64,000 nt of DNA, from contig CAVOSE010000054.1 of assembly GCA_963698775.1 (NCBI GenBank), positions 5,139 to 69,138 of the forward strand. The letters run 5' to 3'. Position 1 is the stretch's first letter; each line of letters begins with the position of its first letter. A program made the position numbers and the translations under genes. Positions 43,004 to 53,835 of this stretch are shown here, piece after piece. Source of the stretch: Thiohalocapsa sp963698775 (GTDB lineage Bacteria; Pseudomonadota; Gammaproteobacteria; Chromatiales; Chromatiaceae). The notes beneath the pieces were generated by a model that saw only the letters and a program-made list of their open reading frames with translations, did no database searches and was not told the DNA's origin.

Positions 43004-45520
43004 ATGTCCCCATTCAAAGACCTGAGCCAGAGCAGCCCCAACGACAACCTGTTCGCGATGGCCCCGCTACCCATGGACGCGGATGGCATCGCGCAGGACT
43101 TCCAGCACTACTACGCGAACACACTCGGCCGCGACCGCGATTGCCGCTCCGCCTACTATCCCTACAAGGCGCTTGCCATCACGCTGCGCGACCGGCTGAT
43201 GGAGCGTTGGAAGCGCAGCCGCCACGCCCACGACAAGGCCAGCTGCAAGCGCACCTATTACCTGTCCCTGGAGTTCCTGATGGGCCGCTCGCTGAGCAAC
43301 GCTCTGCTTAATCTCGGCATCACCGACGAGGCGCGCAAGAGCCTCTACGACATGGGCCTGCTGTACGAGGAGATCGAAGCGGCCGAGATGGACGCTGGCC
43401 TCGGCAACGGTGGTCTCGGGCGCCTGGCCGCCTGCTTCCTCGACAGCTGCGCGACGCTACAGCTGCCGGTCAAGGGCTACGGCCTGCGCTATGAGTACGG
43501 CATGTTCCGCCAGCTGCTCGACAACGGGCGCCAGGTGGAAGAACCGGATCACTGGCTGCGCGACGGCAATCCCTGGGAATTGGAGCGGCCCGAATATACC
43601 CAACGCATTCAGTTCTTCGGGCGCACCGAGGAATACAAGGATCAAGACGGTCGCCTGCAGCGGCGCTGGGTCGACACCCACGACGTATTGGCGGTGCCCT
43701 ACGACATCCCCATCCCCGGCTATCGCAACGACACCATCAACACCCTGCGGCTGTGGTCCGCCGCCGCCACCGACGAGTTCGATCTTGGCGAGTTCAATGC
43801 CGGCAGCTATCCGGAGTCCGTCGCCGCGAAGAACGACGCCGAGCACATCACCATGGTGCTTTACCCCAACGACGCCAGCGAGTCCGGCAAGGAATTGCGA
43901 CTGCGGCAGCAGTTTTTCCTCGCCAGCGCGAGCATCAAGGACGTGATGCGCGAGTGGATCAGGTTGCATGGGCGCGACTTCTCCGACTTCGCCGACAACA
44001 ACTGCTTTCAGCTCAACGACACCCATCCGGCGGTCTCGGTGGCGGAGCTGATGCGTCAGCTCATGGACGATCATGGGCTGGACTGGGACCAGGCCTGGGC
44101 CATCACGACCCGTACCATGGCGTATACCAACCATACGCTGCTGCCGGAGGCGCTTGAGCGCTGGCCGGTGCGCCTGTTCCAGCAACTGCTGCCGCGGATC
44201 TTGGAGATCATCTACGAGATCAACGCCCGTTTCCTGTCGGAGGTGGCCGCCCGCTGGCCTGGTGACATGGACCGGCAACGCCGGATGTCGTTGATCGAGG
44301 AAGACGGCGACCCGCAGGTGCGTATGGCCTTTCTGGCGATCGTCGGCAGCTTCTCGGTCAATGGCGTCGCCGCGCTGCACTCGGAGCTGCTCAAACAGGG
44401 CCTGTTTCGCGATTGGTACGAACTCTGGCCCGAGAAATTCAACAACAAGACCAATGGGGTTACACCACGCCGTTGGCTGGCGATGTGCAACGAGGGTCTG
44501 CGTGACCTGCTCGACGAGACCATAGGCAGCGACTGGGTGCGCGACCTGTCGCAGCTGGAACGCATCGCCCCGTACGCCGACGATGTCGCCTTCCGCAAAC
44601 GCTGGGATGGAATCAAGCACGGCAACAAGGAGCGCTTGGCCCAGCTGGTATGGAGCACCTGTCAGGTCGAGTTTCCGCCAGAGTTCATGTTCGACGTGCA
44701 GGTCAAGCGCATCCATGAGTACAAGCGCCAGTTGCTGAACATCCTGCACGTGATCCATCTCTACAGCCGCATCAAGCGCGGCGATACCGACATCGGCTCG
44801 CCGCGGTGCGTGCTGATCGGCGGCAAGGCCGCGCCTGGCTATGAGATGGCCAAGCTGATCATCAAGTTGATCAACAACGTCGCCAAGGTGGTCAATGCCG
44901 ACGCCGACGTCAACAAATTGCTGCGGGTCGCGTTCATCCCGGATTACCGTGTGTCGGTGATGGAGGTGCTGGCCCCTGGCACCGACCTGTCGGAGCAGAT
45001 CTCCACCGCCGGCAAGGAGGCGTCGGGCACCGGCAACATGAAATTCATGATGAACGGAGCGGCGACCATCGGCACCCTGGACGGTGCCAATATCGAGATC
45101 CGCGACCAGGTCGGTGAGGACAACTTCTTCCTGTTCGGCTATACCGCGGAAGAGGTCGAGCAGACCCGTGGGCACTATGACCCCAATGCCATCATCAACA
45201 ATGAACCCGCGCTGCGGGAGGTCATGAGCCTGCTCGAATCCGGCCACTTCAATCAGTTCGAGACGGGCATCTTCGACCCGATCATCGACGGCATCCGCAG
45301 CCCGCACGATCCCTGGCTCACCGCCGCGGACTTCGACAGCTATCGTCGCGCCCAGCAACGCGCCGCCGAGACCTACCAGGATCGCGAGCGCTGGTTGCGC
45401 ATGAGCATACTGAATACCGCCCACAGCGGCTACTTCTCGTCCGACCGGACCATCGCCGAGTACAACCGCGACATTTGGAAGCTGGATGCCGTCGAACCGG
45501 CGCCCTACGGTGCCCGGTAA
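43004..45520 (+). CDS. glgP: Glycogen/starch phosphorylase
   Basis: This 838-residue cytoplasmic enzyme releases glucose-1-phosphate from glycogen with PLP. YYLSLEFLMGRSLSNALLNL and DAGLGNGGLGRLAACFLDSC lie at the N-terminal half. NNKTNGVTPRRWLAMCNEGL, VKRIHEYKRQLLN and the PLP-lysine motif STAGKEASGTGNMKFMMNGA follow. Length and all motifs are normal. The start at 43004 follows AGGAAAC; an in-frame upstream extension is not conserved. Glucose-1-phosphate enters the same sugar-phosphate pool that Pfp acts on, although the genes lie 17 kb apart. Confidence 0.97.
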   Translation: MSPFKDLSQSSPNDNLFAMAPLPMDADGIAQDFQHYYANTLGRDRDCRSAYYPYKALAITLRDRLMERWKRSRHAHDKASCKRTYYLSLEFLMGRSLSNALLNLGITDEARKSLYDMGLLYEEIEAAEMDAGLGNGGLGRLAACFLDSCATLQLPVKGYGLRYEYGMFRQLLDNGRQVEEPDHWLRDGNPWELERPEYTQRIQFFGRTEEYKDQDGRLQRRWVDTHDVLAVPYDIPIPGYRNDTINTLRLWSAAATDEFDLGEFNAGSYPESVAAKNDAEHITMVLYPNDASESGKELRLRQQFFLASASIKDVMREWIRLHGRDFSDFADNNCFQLNDTHPAVSVAELMRQLMDDHGLDWDQAWAITTRTMAYTNHTLLPEALERWPVRLFQQLLPRILEIIYEINARFLSEVAARWPGDMDRQRRMSLIEEDGDPQVRMAFLAIVGSFSVNGVAALHSELLKQGLFRDWYELWPEKFNNKTNGVTPRRWLAMCNEGLRDLLDETIGSDWVRDLSQLERIAPYADDVAFRKRWDGIKHGNKERLAQLVWSTCQVEFPPEFMFDVQVKRIHEYKRQLLNILHVIHLYSRIKRGDTDIGSPRCVLIGGKAAPGYEMAKLIIKLINNVAKVVNADADVNKLLRVAFIPDYRVSVMEVLAPGTDLSEQISTAGKEASGTGNMKFMMNGAATIGTLDGANIEIRDQVGEDNFFLFGYTAEEVEQTRGHYDPNAIINNEPALREVMSLLESGHFNQFETGIFDPIIDGIRSPHDPWLTAADFDSYRRAQQRAAETYQDRERWLRMSILNTAHSGYFSSDRTIAEYNRDIWKLDAVEPAPYGAR

Positions 45521-45528
45521 CTTAACAG

Positions 45529-46863
45529 ATGAGTAACAGCGAAGCGCCACCGACGAAGCTCGACGACGAACTGCAGCCCGAGCGCATCATCCGCGAGCAG
45601 TTCCAGCGGGCGCGGCGGCACTTGGGGCACATCCAGCCGGGGCTGCTGGACTTGTTGCGCCTGCCCCGGCGCACCATCACCGTCAACATTCCTGTCGAGA
45701 TGGACGACGGCAGCGTGCAGAGTTTTGTCGGCTATCGGGTGCTGCACAACCGTTTGCTTGGTCCCGGCAAGGGCGGCATCCGCTTCCATCCGCAGGTCTC
45801 GCTGACCGAGGTTGGTGCGCTGGCTGCGCTGATGACCTGGAAATGCGCGCTGGTTCGTGTGCCCTTCGGCGGTGCCAAGGGCGGCGTCACCTGCGATACG
45901 AAGCAACTCAGCGAGCGCGAGCAACGGCGCATCACGCGCCGATTCATCGCCGAACTCGGCGACAATATCGGCCCTTACACCGATATACCGGCGCCGGACA
46001 TGTACACCAGCGCCCAGACCATGGCCTGGATTTACGATACCTACGACAACATGCACCCGGGCGAGAACAATCTGCCCGTGGTGACCGGCAAGCCGCTGGA
46101 GATGGGGGGCTCCGAGGGGCGCGATGAGGCCACGGGACGCGGCTGCGTGTTCGCCGCCGAGCGTTTCATCGCCCTTGGCGCTATTCCAGCACTGCCCGAA
46201 CTCAGCGGCGCAAGGGTTGCCATCCAAGGCTATGGTGAGGTTGGACGCGTCGCCGCTAGGCTGCTCGCCGAGCGCGGTGCGCACATCATCGCGCTCAGCG
46301 ACTCGCGCGGCGGCGTGCTGGCGGAGAACGGCGACAGCCTCGATCTCGACGCACTGGCCATGCACAAGGCCGAGGCGGGCACCGTGGTCGGCCTACCGGG
46401 GAGCCGCAGCATCACCAACGGCGATCTGCTTGCACTGCCCTGCGACATCCTCATCCCGGCCGCGCTTGGCGGTCAGATCCATTCGGGCAACGCCGACAGG
46501 ATTCAGGCCAAGGTCATCGTTGAGGGCGCCAACCGGCCGATCACCCCGGAAGCGGACGACATCCTCGCCGCCAAGGGTATCCACGTCCTGCCGGACATCC
46601 TCGCCAATGCCGGCGGCGTCACCGTCAGCTATTACGAATGGGTGCAGAACATCGAGCATCACAGCTGGCCCCTGGAAGAGATCAACGGCCGCCTGCGTGC
46701 CCGCATGAACAATGCCACCGACCGCGTCGTCGCGCGCTGGCGAGCCTTCCCCCACGACTGCCCCGACGGCGAAAGGAGTTGTACAGACCTGCGCACGGCG
46801 GCATTGGTGGAGACGCTGGAGCGCCTCGCGCTGGTGACCGAGCAGCGTGGGATTTGGCCGTAA
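45529..46863 (+). CDS. gdhA: Glutamate dehydrogenase (NAD(P)+-linked, GluDH1 family)
   Basis: This 444-residue enzyme interconverts glutamate with 2-oxoglutarate and ammonium. It has the catalytic lysine motif GPGKGGIRFHP with MTWKCALVRVPFGGAKGGV, PAPDMYTSAQTMAWIYDTYD, and the Rossmann motif VAIQGYGEVGRVAARLLAER. The residue after the second dinucleotide-binding strand is Asp (ALSDSRGG), which favours NAD. It lies 8 bases after glgP and is probably cotranscribed. The symbol is given with some doubt, since gdhA and gdhB families are similar. Confidence 0.92.
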   Translation: MSNSEAPPTKLDDELQPERIIREQFQRARRHLGHIQPGLLDLLRLPRRTITVNIPVEMDDGSVQSFVGYRVLHNRLLGPGKGGIRFHPQVSLTEVGALAALMTWKCALVRVPFGGAKGGVTCDTKQLSEREQRRITRRFIAELGDNIGPYTDIPAPDMYTSAQTMAWIYDTYDNMHPGENNLPVVTGKPLEMGGSEGRDEATGRGCVFAAERFIALGAIPALPELSGARVAIQGYGEVGRVAARLLAERGAHIIALSDSRGGVLAENGDSLDLDALAMHKAEAGTVVGLPGSRSITNGDLLALPCDILIPAALGGQIHSGNADRIQAKVIVEGANRPITPEADDILAAKGIHVLPDILANAGGVTVSYYEWVQNIEHHSWPLEEINGRLRARMNNATDRVVARWRAFPHDCPDGERSCTDLRTAALVETLERLALVTEQRGIWP

Positions 46864-46966
46864 GCGTCACCGCGACGGCCTGCGACATCTCGTCGCGAGA
46901 CAAGCGAGTCGCTACCCCGCACGGTGCGCTCAAGACTTCTCCAACCATCACCGGCACCCAACGATT

Positions 46967-47899
46967 ATGTCGACGATCAGAGCCTATTCCCAACGCCTGT
47001 TGCCGCCATTCCTGGGGGTGGTGCAGATTGCGCAGTCGCCGCGCGTGCGGGCGCAAAGCTTCGATGGGGTCAGCTGGGAGATCCAATATGTCCTCAGCGA
47101 CAGCTCTGCGGACGCGCAGCAGCCGATGCCGTTGGGCTATGCCCTCAACACCGGCTACTACAAGGTGGGCCACTACCAAAACAAGCAACTGACACCCTAC
47201 CGGGTGCCGGCGTTTCTGGATGCGGGTCAGGTCGCCGACTATATTGCCGAGATCGCGGAGTTCTTGTCCTCCGCGAAAACACCCTTTCCGGCCGCGGATG
47301 TCTTTGAGTGTTGGTTGCTCGATGCCACGGATGCGTCGCCGTTGGCGTTGATCTTCTCCTGCTGCGAAGAATTGCAGATACCGACCTATGCCGCGCAGAC
47401 CAAGTGGACGGCCGTGCCGAGTTCAAAGTTGAAGATCGAACAATCCGACGACGAGCACGCAAGCGGTGAGGCGCCGGTCAATCATCGGCTGGAGGAACTG
47501 GTCGCCAAGCGATCCGGCCCCAAGCCGCGCACGGCCTGGTTCAAACGGACCGAGGGCGACGTCGACGACTTCCCTGCCTTGCTGTTGCGCGAGGACTGGC
47601 AGTCGCAAACCGATCACGATCTGTGTCAGCGCTATCTAATGCGAAAGGCGCCGCGGCTTCTGTTGCTGCAAGGCCTATCGCACGACGACAGGGAGCGATT
47701 GGAGGTCGCGGCCAAGAAGTATGCCATCGAGGTTGACGAGCTTTTCCCGCTGTATCCGGACGTCAACGACGACAACCGCATGGCCGCCTTGCGCGTAGAA
47801 GCGCGCTTGCGTCGCGGGATGCCGCGGGGCACCGAGCCGAGCCGGGAAAAGGCCAAAACCAATGCCCCGCTGAGTAAGGACATGCGGATTCTCGAGTAA
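46967..47899 (+). CDS. Conserved hypothetical protein
   Basis: This 310-residue protein of unknown function begins MSTIRAYSQRLLPPFLGVVQ with segments GYALNTGYYKVGHYQNKQLT, ALIFSCCEELQIPTYAAQTK, KRSGPKPRTAWFKR and DDNRMAALRVEARLRRGMPR. No membrane helix, signal peptide or known motif is seen. It follows gdhA after 103 bases on the same strand. The start at 46967 is chosen because the in-frame upstream extension has unnatural composition. I do not recognise a family. Confidence 0.75.
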   Translation: MSTIRAYSQRLLPPFLGVVQIAQSPRVRAQSFDGVSWEIQYVLSDSSADAQQPMPLGYALNTGYYKVGHYQNKQLTPYRVPAFLDAGQVADYIAEIAEFLSSAKTPFPAADVFECWLLDATDASPLALIFSCCEELQIPTYAAQTKWTAVPSSKLKIEQSDDEHASGEAPVNHRLEELVAKRSGPKPRTAWFKRTEGDVDDFPALLLREDWQSQTDHDLCQRYLMRKAPRLLLLQGLSHDDRERLEVAAKKYAIEVDELFPLYPDVNDDNRMAALRVEARLRRGMPRGTEPSREKAKTNAPLSKDMRILE

Positions 47900-48244
47900 A
47901 GAGGGGTAGGGTGTCGGAGCGGGAGATGGAGATCGGCATCGGTCCCGGCTATCGCGTCTGCCACTCGGACTCGGTTGTGCGGGGGCTGTTAACGCGAACC
48001 GGGAGCGCGGCGTCGAGCGTCCCGGCCGGCGGCCCCGCGCTTCGGCTGCCGACAGTCTTCGACAAAAAGGGGTTCCAGACAATCGCCTGAACACCCGGCT
48101 CCGACTCGACAGGAAACTCACGGCGCTGATCCCTCGCTGGCAACAGGGGGACGGAATCCGACAAATCCGGCGCGGATTGTGCTGAAACAATGCGGCGGAA
48201 TAACGTGAGCGACAACCACTTCCCTGCCTCACGCAAGGACCCGC
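47900..48244. other. Intergenic region before the condensin-like locus
   Basis: 345 bases, no plausible gene. The promoter of the four-gene defence locus should lie at its right end. No strong hairpin terminator for the preceding gene is seen. Confidence 0.4.
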
Positions 48245-51200
48245 ATGCCCAGCCTGAACCGCATCATCCTGATCAACACCCATCTCCAAGGCGTCGTCGA
48301 ACTGGTCGTCGACGCCCACACCAACATTTGCGGCACCAACGCCTCCGGCAAGACGACCCTGCAACGTCTGGTGCCGGTGTTCTATGGCGAATATCCCAGC
48401 CGGGTCGTGCCATCGACCCGCGACAGTTTCGAGCGCTGGTACCTGCCCACCGAGCAGAGCTTCATCATCTACGAGTATCAGCGCATGGATGGACAGGCCT
48501 GTCAGGCCGTGCTGGCCGCCGCCGCGGACGGCAAGGGCGTCGCCTACCGACTGGTGCTGAAGGCCTTCGACCTGGCGGACTACACGCGCAGCCGTCACGG
48601 CGACACCCTGAGCTGTCTCGGCATGGCCGAGCTGGGCCGTCGACTGAAGCAAGCGGATGTGACCGCGACCCGATTGCTCAATACGCGCGAATACCGCGCG
48701 ATCCTGCAGAACGACCGCGTCCAGCTCGCCGCGGGCGCCAACAGCGGCGAGCTGCGCGCCTTCGCCCGACAGTTTTCTCTCTGCGAGCAGGGACAGGCGC
48801 TGCGTCATATCGAGAAACTGGCCCAGGCGGTGCACTCGCGCGAGGGCAAGATGGAGACCGTGCGCTCCATGATCGCCGCCATTTTGGAAGAGGACGGCGT
48901 CAGCCCGCCCACCTCGCGCCTCAAGCCGCAGCAGGTGGATGCCTGGATGCGCGAAAGCCGGCTGATCCAGGGATTCGACGCCATGCGTCCGGAGTTCGAG
49001 CAACTGGAGCGCGAGTACCAGGACCTGCTGGCCTGTGAACGGCGCCTGAGCGGTCTGCGGCTCGGCTATCGCAGCGATGAGCCGCGCCAGCAACGCCTGA
49101 TTGAAGAGACTGACGCGGCCATCGCGCAGATGGACGCAGGCCTGACCCGGCTGGAGGCGCGCTGGACGCAGCAGCGCGACGATCTCAATCAGCAGCGATC
49201 AGCCAGCAAGGGCGAGATCACCCGCGACGAGGGCGAGCTGGAGCAAATCGAGCAGCAGTACCAGGGCTTCCTTGAGGCCGACATCGAGCAGGCCAGGGCC
49301 GATCTGGATGCGCTCGGCGCCTGGCGCGAGGACCTGGAGAACCTGCGCGGACGTTACCGCCTGCTCACTGATCAGCACCAGGATGTGGAGCGAGACTATC
49401 TGGAGCGATGCCAGCGGATCAAGGATCAGCGCGAACGCCAGCTCGACGAACTACGCGAGCAACAGACGCGTTTTACAGGACCAAAGGGCGGACCAGCTTG
49501 AACGGCAAAATGCCGAGCTCGGCGCGCTGCAACAACGCCAGCAGGCGGAAATGGAGGCCGGCCAGGAAGGGTTCCGCGAGCGGGAGGTCCAACTTGGCCT
49601 GGATCGCCAACGCCTGGAGACCCAGATCGAGAGCGCCGGCTACACCGAGGACGAACGCCAGTCGCTCGGCCATCTTCGATCGGCGCCGCGAGCAGGCGGA
49701 CGTCGATGCCGAAGCGGCCGAGACCGAGGTTCGCGGACTGGAGGCCCGGGAGCAGCAGCAGCGCCGACAGCGCGATGACGCCGACGCCGCCCTGCGAGCC
49801 GCGAGGCGCCAGGTCGAGCAGCGCCAGCGCGAGCTGGACGACGTACAGCATCTGCTCTATCCCGGCCAGCACAGCCTGCTGGAGTTCCTGCGTCGCGAGC
49901 AGCCCGATTGGGAGACACGCCTGGGCAAGCTGATCGACCCCGCGCTGCTGCAACGCGCCGACCTCAAGCCGGCGCTGACCGAGCCGGCGCAGGACGCGGC
50001 GTTTGGCCTGCAATTGGACCTGGCGGCCATCGACACCCCGGAGCACGCGGCCTCCGAGCAGGCCCTGCGCCAACGCCTGCAACTGGCCGAGGATGCCCAG
50101 AAGGATGCCGACAATCGGCAACAGGCCGCCGAACGCCAGCTTGGCGATCACAACGGGGCATTGGAGGCGCTGCAGCGCGAGCTGACTGTCGCACGCACCG
50201 AGCGAGACAACCGACGCGACGACCTGCGCCGACTCCGCGAGGAGCAGTCCGCCGAGCAGGGCCGGATCAATGACGCCTTGGCCGAGCGCAAGCTCAAGGC
50301 GCGTAAGACGCTCTCAGCCCTGATGACGCGGATACAGCAATTGGCGAGCGAGCGCGAGCAGTGGCGCGAGGACATCCAGTCCAGACACAATGACGCCTCG
50401 CTGGAGCTCAAGGCCCATTGGCAGCAAGTGATCGGACGGATCGACAGCGAGATCCAACGCCTGCGCAATGCCATCGACGAGCGCAAGCAACAGGCCCAGA
50501 CCGAGCTCGACGCCTGCGAGCAATGGTACCAGGGCGAGTTGAAGTCCCGTGGTGTCGACGAGCAGGCCATCGTGACCTTGACGCAGCAGATCCGCGACCT
50601 GGAGGCGCGCATCGAGCGCACCGAGCGGCGCCGCCCCGAGGTGCTGCGCTACGACGACTGGTACCAGCACAGCTGGCTGAAGCGCAAACCGGCGCTGCAA
50701 CAGGCACTCGAAGACAGCCGTCGGCGCGCCGCCGCGCTGGACCAGGAGCTCAAAGCGGCCACCAGCGCCTTCAAGGGCGAACGCGGCCGACTGGAAGCGG
50801 AGCGTTCCCAGGCCAAGCTGCGCCAAAACGAGGCGCAAGAGCATCTGACCCGGATACGGAACCTGCTGCGCCGCATGGGCGAGCTGAGGCTGCCCCGTGA
50901 CGAGTCCCCGCCCGAGGGCGCGCTGGACGAGCGCCTGCGCCTGGGCGAGGAACAGCTCTACGCCCGCGAACAGATGCTCGACGCGGTCAAGGCCCATGTG
51001 GAGCATTTCGACACACTGATCGCTGGCAACGCCGGCTCCAGCCTGGCGGAATTCTGGGAGCGTAGCCGCGCCGACTGCACGCTGATCGGCGAGCGCGCGA
51101 TCCCCGCGCTCGACCACCGCAAGCTGGTGCCGCACCTGGAGCAGCTGCTCAAGGTCCTGCTGCCACAAAGCCTGACCGCGCTGCGCGAGCAGGGCCGGCT

Positions 51201-51976
51201 GTTCGGGATCGACCTCAACGGCTACTACGACGTGCTGGCCGATATCGACCAGCGTATCGCCACACAGAGCGCGCGCATCACCCGCGAGGTCGCGGAAGAC
51301 CTGTCCCTCGACGGCGTGTCGGACTCGGCGGTGCGCATCCGCTCACGCATTAGCGAGCTGGAGTTCTGGCCGCGATCTGAAGGCATTCATCCAGGCCTTC
51401 CGCGAATGGCGCGACGACGGTTTCAGCGGTCTCCCCGGCGAGGACTATGTCAGCAGCATGCGCCGGGCGCTGGACATCATCGGCCGCTCGGCGCAGAGCG
51501 GCGGCGTCGCCGGGCTGCTGGAGATCGAACTGCGGCTGCGCGAGGGACAGAGCGATCTGGTGATCCGCACCGACCGCCAGCTCAACGAATCGTCCAGCCA
51601 CGGCATGGCCTATCTGATCCTGTGCAAGTTCCTGCTCGCCTTCACCCGGCTGCTGCGCGGCCGCGCAGCGGTGACCATCCACTGGCCCATCGATGAACTG
51701 GGCACCCTGCACCATCACAACGTGAAGAAGATCTTCGACGCCTGCGCCGCCAACGACATCCGCGTGCTCGGCGCCTTTCCCAACCCCGACTCGGAGATCC
51801 TCGGGCTCTTCGCCAACCGCTACATCGTCGACAAACAGACCCGCCAACTGCAGATCGTCAAGCCCCGCATCGACGCCATCGCCGCCAGGCTGCGCCAACG
51901 CGAGGCGGGCGACCAGGGCGAGGGGTTCTCCAGCGCGGACCCTGCAACGGACATTCATCCAGAGGAGCGTCTGTAG
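48245..51976 (+). pseudogene. Wadjet/MksB-like SMC ATPase (JetC-type), frame broken at three places
   Basis: This large ATP-binding SMC-like protein has about 1242 residues once the frame is repaired. Walker A (ICGTNASGKTTLQRL) is at residues 28-42. The body is long coiled coil, the ABC-type signature (ESSSHGMAYLI) and Walker B-like IHWPIDELGTLHHHNV are near the C-terminus, and the end is DIRVLGAFPNPDSEILGLFA. It resembles DUF3584 condensin-type ATPases. Single extra bases break the frame at 49471-49474 (TTTT), near 49667-49669 and at 51368-51372. Together they restore the original frame, so the unit is 3 bases longer than a clean gene. It is either a recent decay or repeated base-call insertion. 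Gene order is SMC first. Confidence 0.85.
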
Positions 51977-52618
51977 ATGCTATCGACCAAAGGCCATGTC
52001 ATCGAGCGCCTGCTCCAGGGTGCGTTCATCTGTCGCACCACCGACGAGGACGGCTGGCGCTTCCTGACCGTGCCGGGCAATCGCGAGGAGGTCGACGCCT
52101 ACTTCGGCCAGCTCAACCGGCAGATCGCAACCGTCGGCACCGGCGCCGACGGCGAGGTGTTCTTCTGCGGCTATCGCCAGTTCGACGACGACGAGCGCCG
52201 GGTGATCAGCCAGCAGTTCCGCGACATCTGCCAGGCGCTGACGCCCATCGCCGAATGGCTGGTGCTGGTGCAGGAGGCGGCCGCCCAGGACGCGCCGCTG
52301 ACCGAGGGTGCGCCGTTGCGTCTGAATGAGCTGCAGACCGTCATCGAAGACACCCCGGCCCTGCGCGAGCAACTGGCCCGCATCAGCCACTATCGGCTGT
52401 TCGGCTCCACCAGCCCGACGGTCGACACACAGGTCAAACTGGTCTTCAAGCGACTCTGCGAGCTGGGCTATCTGATCCGCCCCAACCCCGAGAAACAGAT
52501 CTATCTGGCCACGGGCAAGCTGGATTATCTCTACGAGGTGATCCGCTTCATCGACGAGGCCGAGGGGCTCGGCCTGGAGGCCCAGGCCGAACTCGCGAGC
52601 CAGGGCCAGTTGCTGTGA
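51977..52618 (+). CDS. MksE/JetB-like condensin subunit
   Basis: This 213-residue winged-helix-type subunit begins MLSTKGHVIERLLQGAFICR and contains DTQVKLVFKRLCELGYLIRP. MksE/MukE/JetB proteins bind the kleisin and the DNA. It starts directly after the JetC stop codon, and its 3' end overlaps the next gene (ATGA-type overlap at 52615-52618), so the four genes form one operon. Assignment rests on size, position and winged-helix pattern more than on exact motifs. Confidence 0.75.
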   Translation: MLSTKGHVIERLLQGAFICRTTDEDGWRFLTVPGNREEVDAYFGQLNRQIATVGTGADGEVFFCGYRQFDDDERRVISQQFRDICQALTPIAEWLVLVQEAAAQDAPLTEGAPLRLNELQTVIEDTPALREQLARISHYRLFGSTSPTVDTQVKLVFKRLCELGYLIRPNPEKQIYLATGKLDYLYEVIRFIDEAEGLGLEAQAELASQGQLL

Positions 52619-53835
52619 GCGGCACGCTGCGACAGTCCGGGGTGCGCTTTCTGCGCCAGCTCGGACGCCAGGCCGAGCCCATCATGGACGCCTACCTGGC
52701 CGGCTCGGTGGCGGATGACGCGCTGGAGCCCGGCGTGCAGGAGCGCCTGGTCAAGGACGGCATCCTCTATCGCCCCGAGCCCGGCGCGGACCTGCACCTG
52801 CGCCGCGTCGTTCGGGCGCTGCTCGAAGAGGCCCTGCGCGATGAGCGCAACCGCCAGATCGACGCCAACACCGGCTCGGCGCTGGCCAGCTTCAAGACCT
52901 TGGCCGACCACTACAAAGAGGCCCACCATCAGGGCGACTACGCCGCCGCCGAGGTCTATCTGGCCGACCTGAGAGAGCACGTCTACGCCTTCGGCGAGAC
53001 CCTACAGCACAGCATCCGCGTGCTCTGGAGTCGCATCAATAACGAGTTCGGCTACGTCGGCACGCTCAACGCCAAGATCCGCGAAAACGAGCTGGCGCAG
53101 ACTCAGGTCAGCGAGCTGCTCAGCGGGCTGGAACTGGTCAGTTTCCAGGCGCTGGCCGAGACCGCTGGCGATCTTCGCGAACTGCGCCATCTGCTGGTGA
53201 CCAACCTGCAACGCACGCTCAGCGCCTGCACCCAGGAGCTGAGTATCGTGCAGGGGCGACTGCTCGAACTGCTGGGCCGCTTCCGCGAGATCCGCGGGCG
53301 CACCCGACTGCTCAAGGGCTGGCTGCTGCACATGGAGCAGCATCCGGACTATGAGGTCGCACCCCATGCCGCGGCCAGGTCGGTGCCGCAGTTGTTCAAC
53401 CAGGCCGCACCCGTGCTGGCCCCGGCGAGCCTGGACATCCACGACCCAACCCTGGAATCCGAGCTGCTGGCCCTGCTGGCCCCGATCCGCGCCCAGCAGA
53501 CGCAGGACCGACCTGCCCAGTCCCTGGGCGACGCGCCCGAACTGACGCTGCACACACCGGACGCCTTCGAGGTCCGGTCCAGCCCGATCCGCATGGCGGT
53601 GGACGCCTATTTCTGCCAGGTCATCGACAGCGGCCAGGCGATCTCGGCGCTCGACTACCATCGCCAAGAGACCCTGCCCTGGGATACCGAGAGCTGGCTG
53701 TATCAGGTGATCGGTGGCTACGACGGCCTACCCGAGGCGCAGAAGCACCACTTCGAGCTGGACATGATTGGCGAGCCGCATCCGCTCTACAGCGGCAACT
53801 TCATCATTCGCGACCTGCGGCTATGGCTGGCCTGA
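52615..53835 (+). CDS. MksF/JetA-like kleisin-type subunit
   Basis: This 406-residue protein is helix-rich in the middle (ENELAQTQVSELLSGLELVS, DLRELRHLLVTNLQRTLSAC) with winged-helix ends (SGVRFLRQLGRQAEPIMDAY and FELDMIGEPHPLYSGNFIIR), the kleisin layout that bridges the two SMC heads. It overlaps jetB and is followed by jetD, whose ATG (53823) lies inside its last codons. Function is inferred from the operon. Confidence 0.75.
   Translation: MSGTLRQSGVRFLRQLGRQAEPIMDAYLAGSVADDALEPGVQERLVKDGILYRPEPGADLHLRRVVRALLEEALRDERNRQIDANTGSALASFKTLADHYKEAHHQGDYAAAEVYLADLREHVYAFGETLQHSIRVLWSRINNEFGYVGTLNAKIRENELAQTQVSELLSGLELVSFQALAETAGDLRELRHLLVTNLQRTLSACTQELSIVQGRLLELLGRFREIRGRTRLLKGWLLHMEQHPDYEVAPHAAARSVPQLFNQAAPVLAPASLDIHDPTLESELLALLAPIRAQQTQDRPAQSLGDAPELTLHTPDAFEVRSSPIRMAVDAYFCQVIDSGQAISALDYHRQETLPWDTESWLYQVIGGYDGLPEAQKHHFELDMIGEPHPLYSGNFIIRDLRLWLA

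Noticed and set aside
43457..45550. A 697-codon open frame on the minus strand
   Set aside because: It lies opposite glgP, which has all phosphorylase motifs. Its composition (G, H, V, D and Q rich) is that of an antisense shadow in high-GC DNA.
49471..49474. Programmed frameshift in the SMC gene
   Set aside because: The T-run is short, two more insertions occur elsewhere in the gene, and SMC proteins are not known to use frameshifting.
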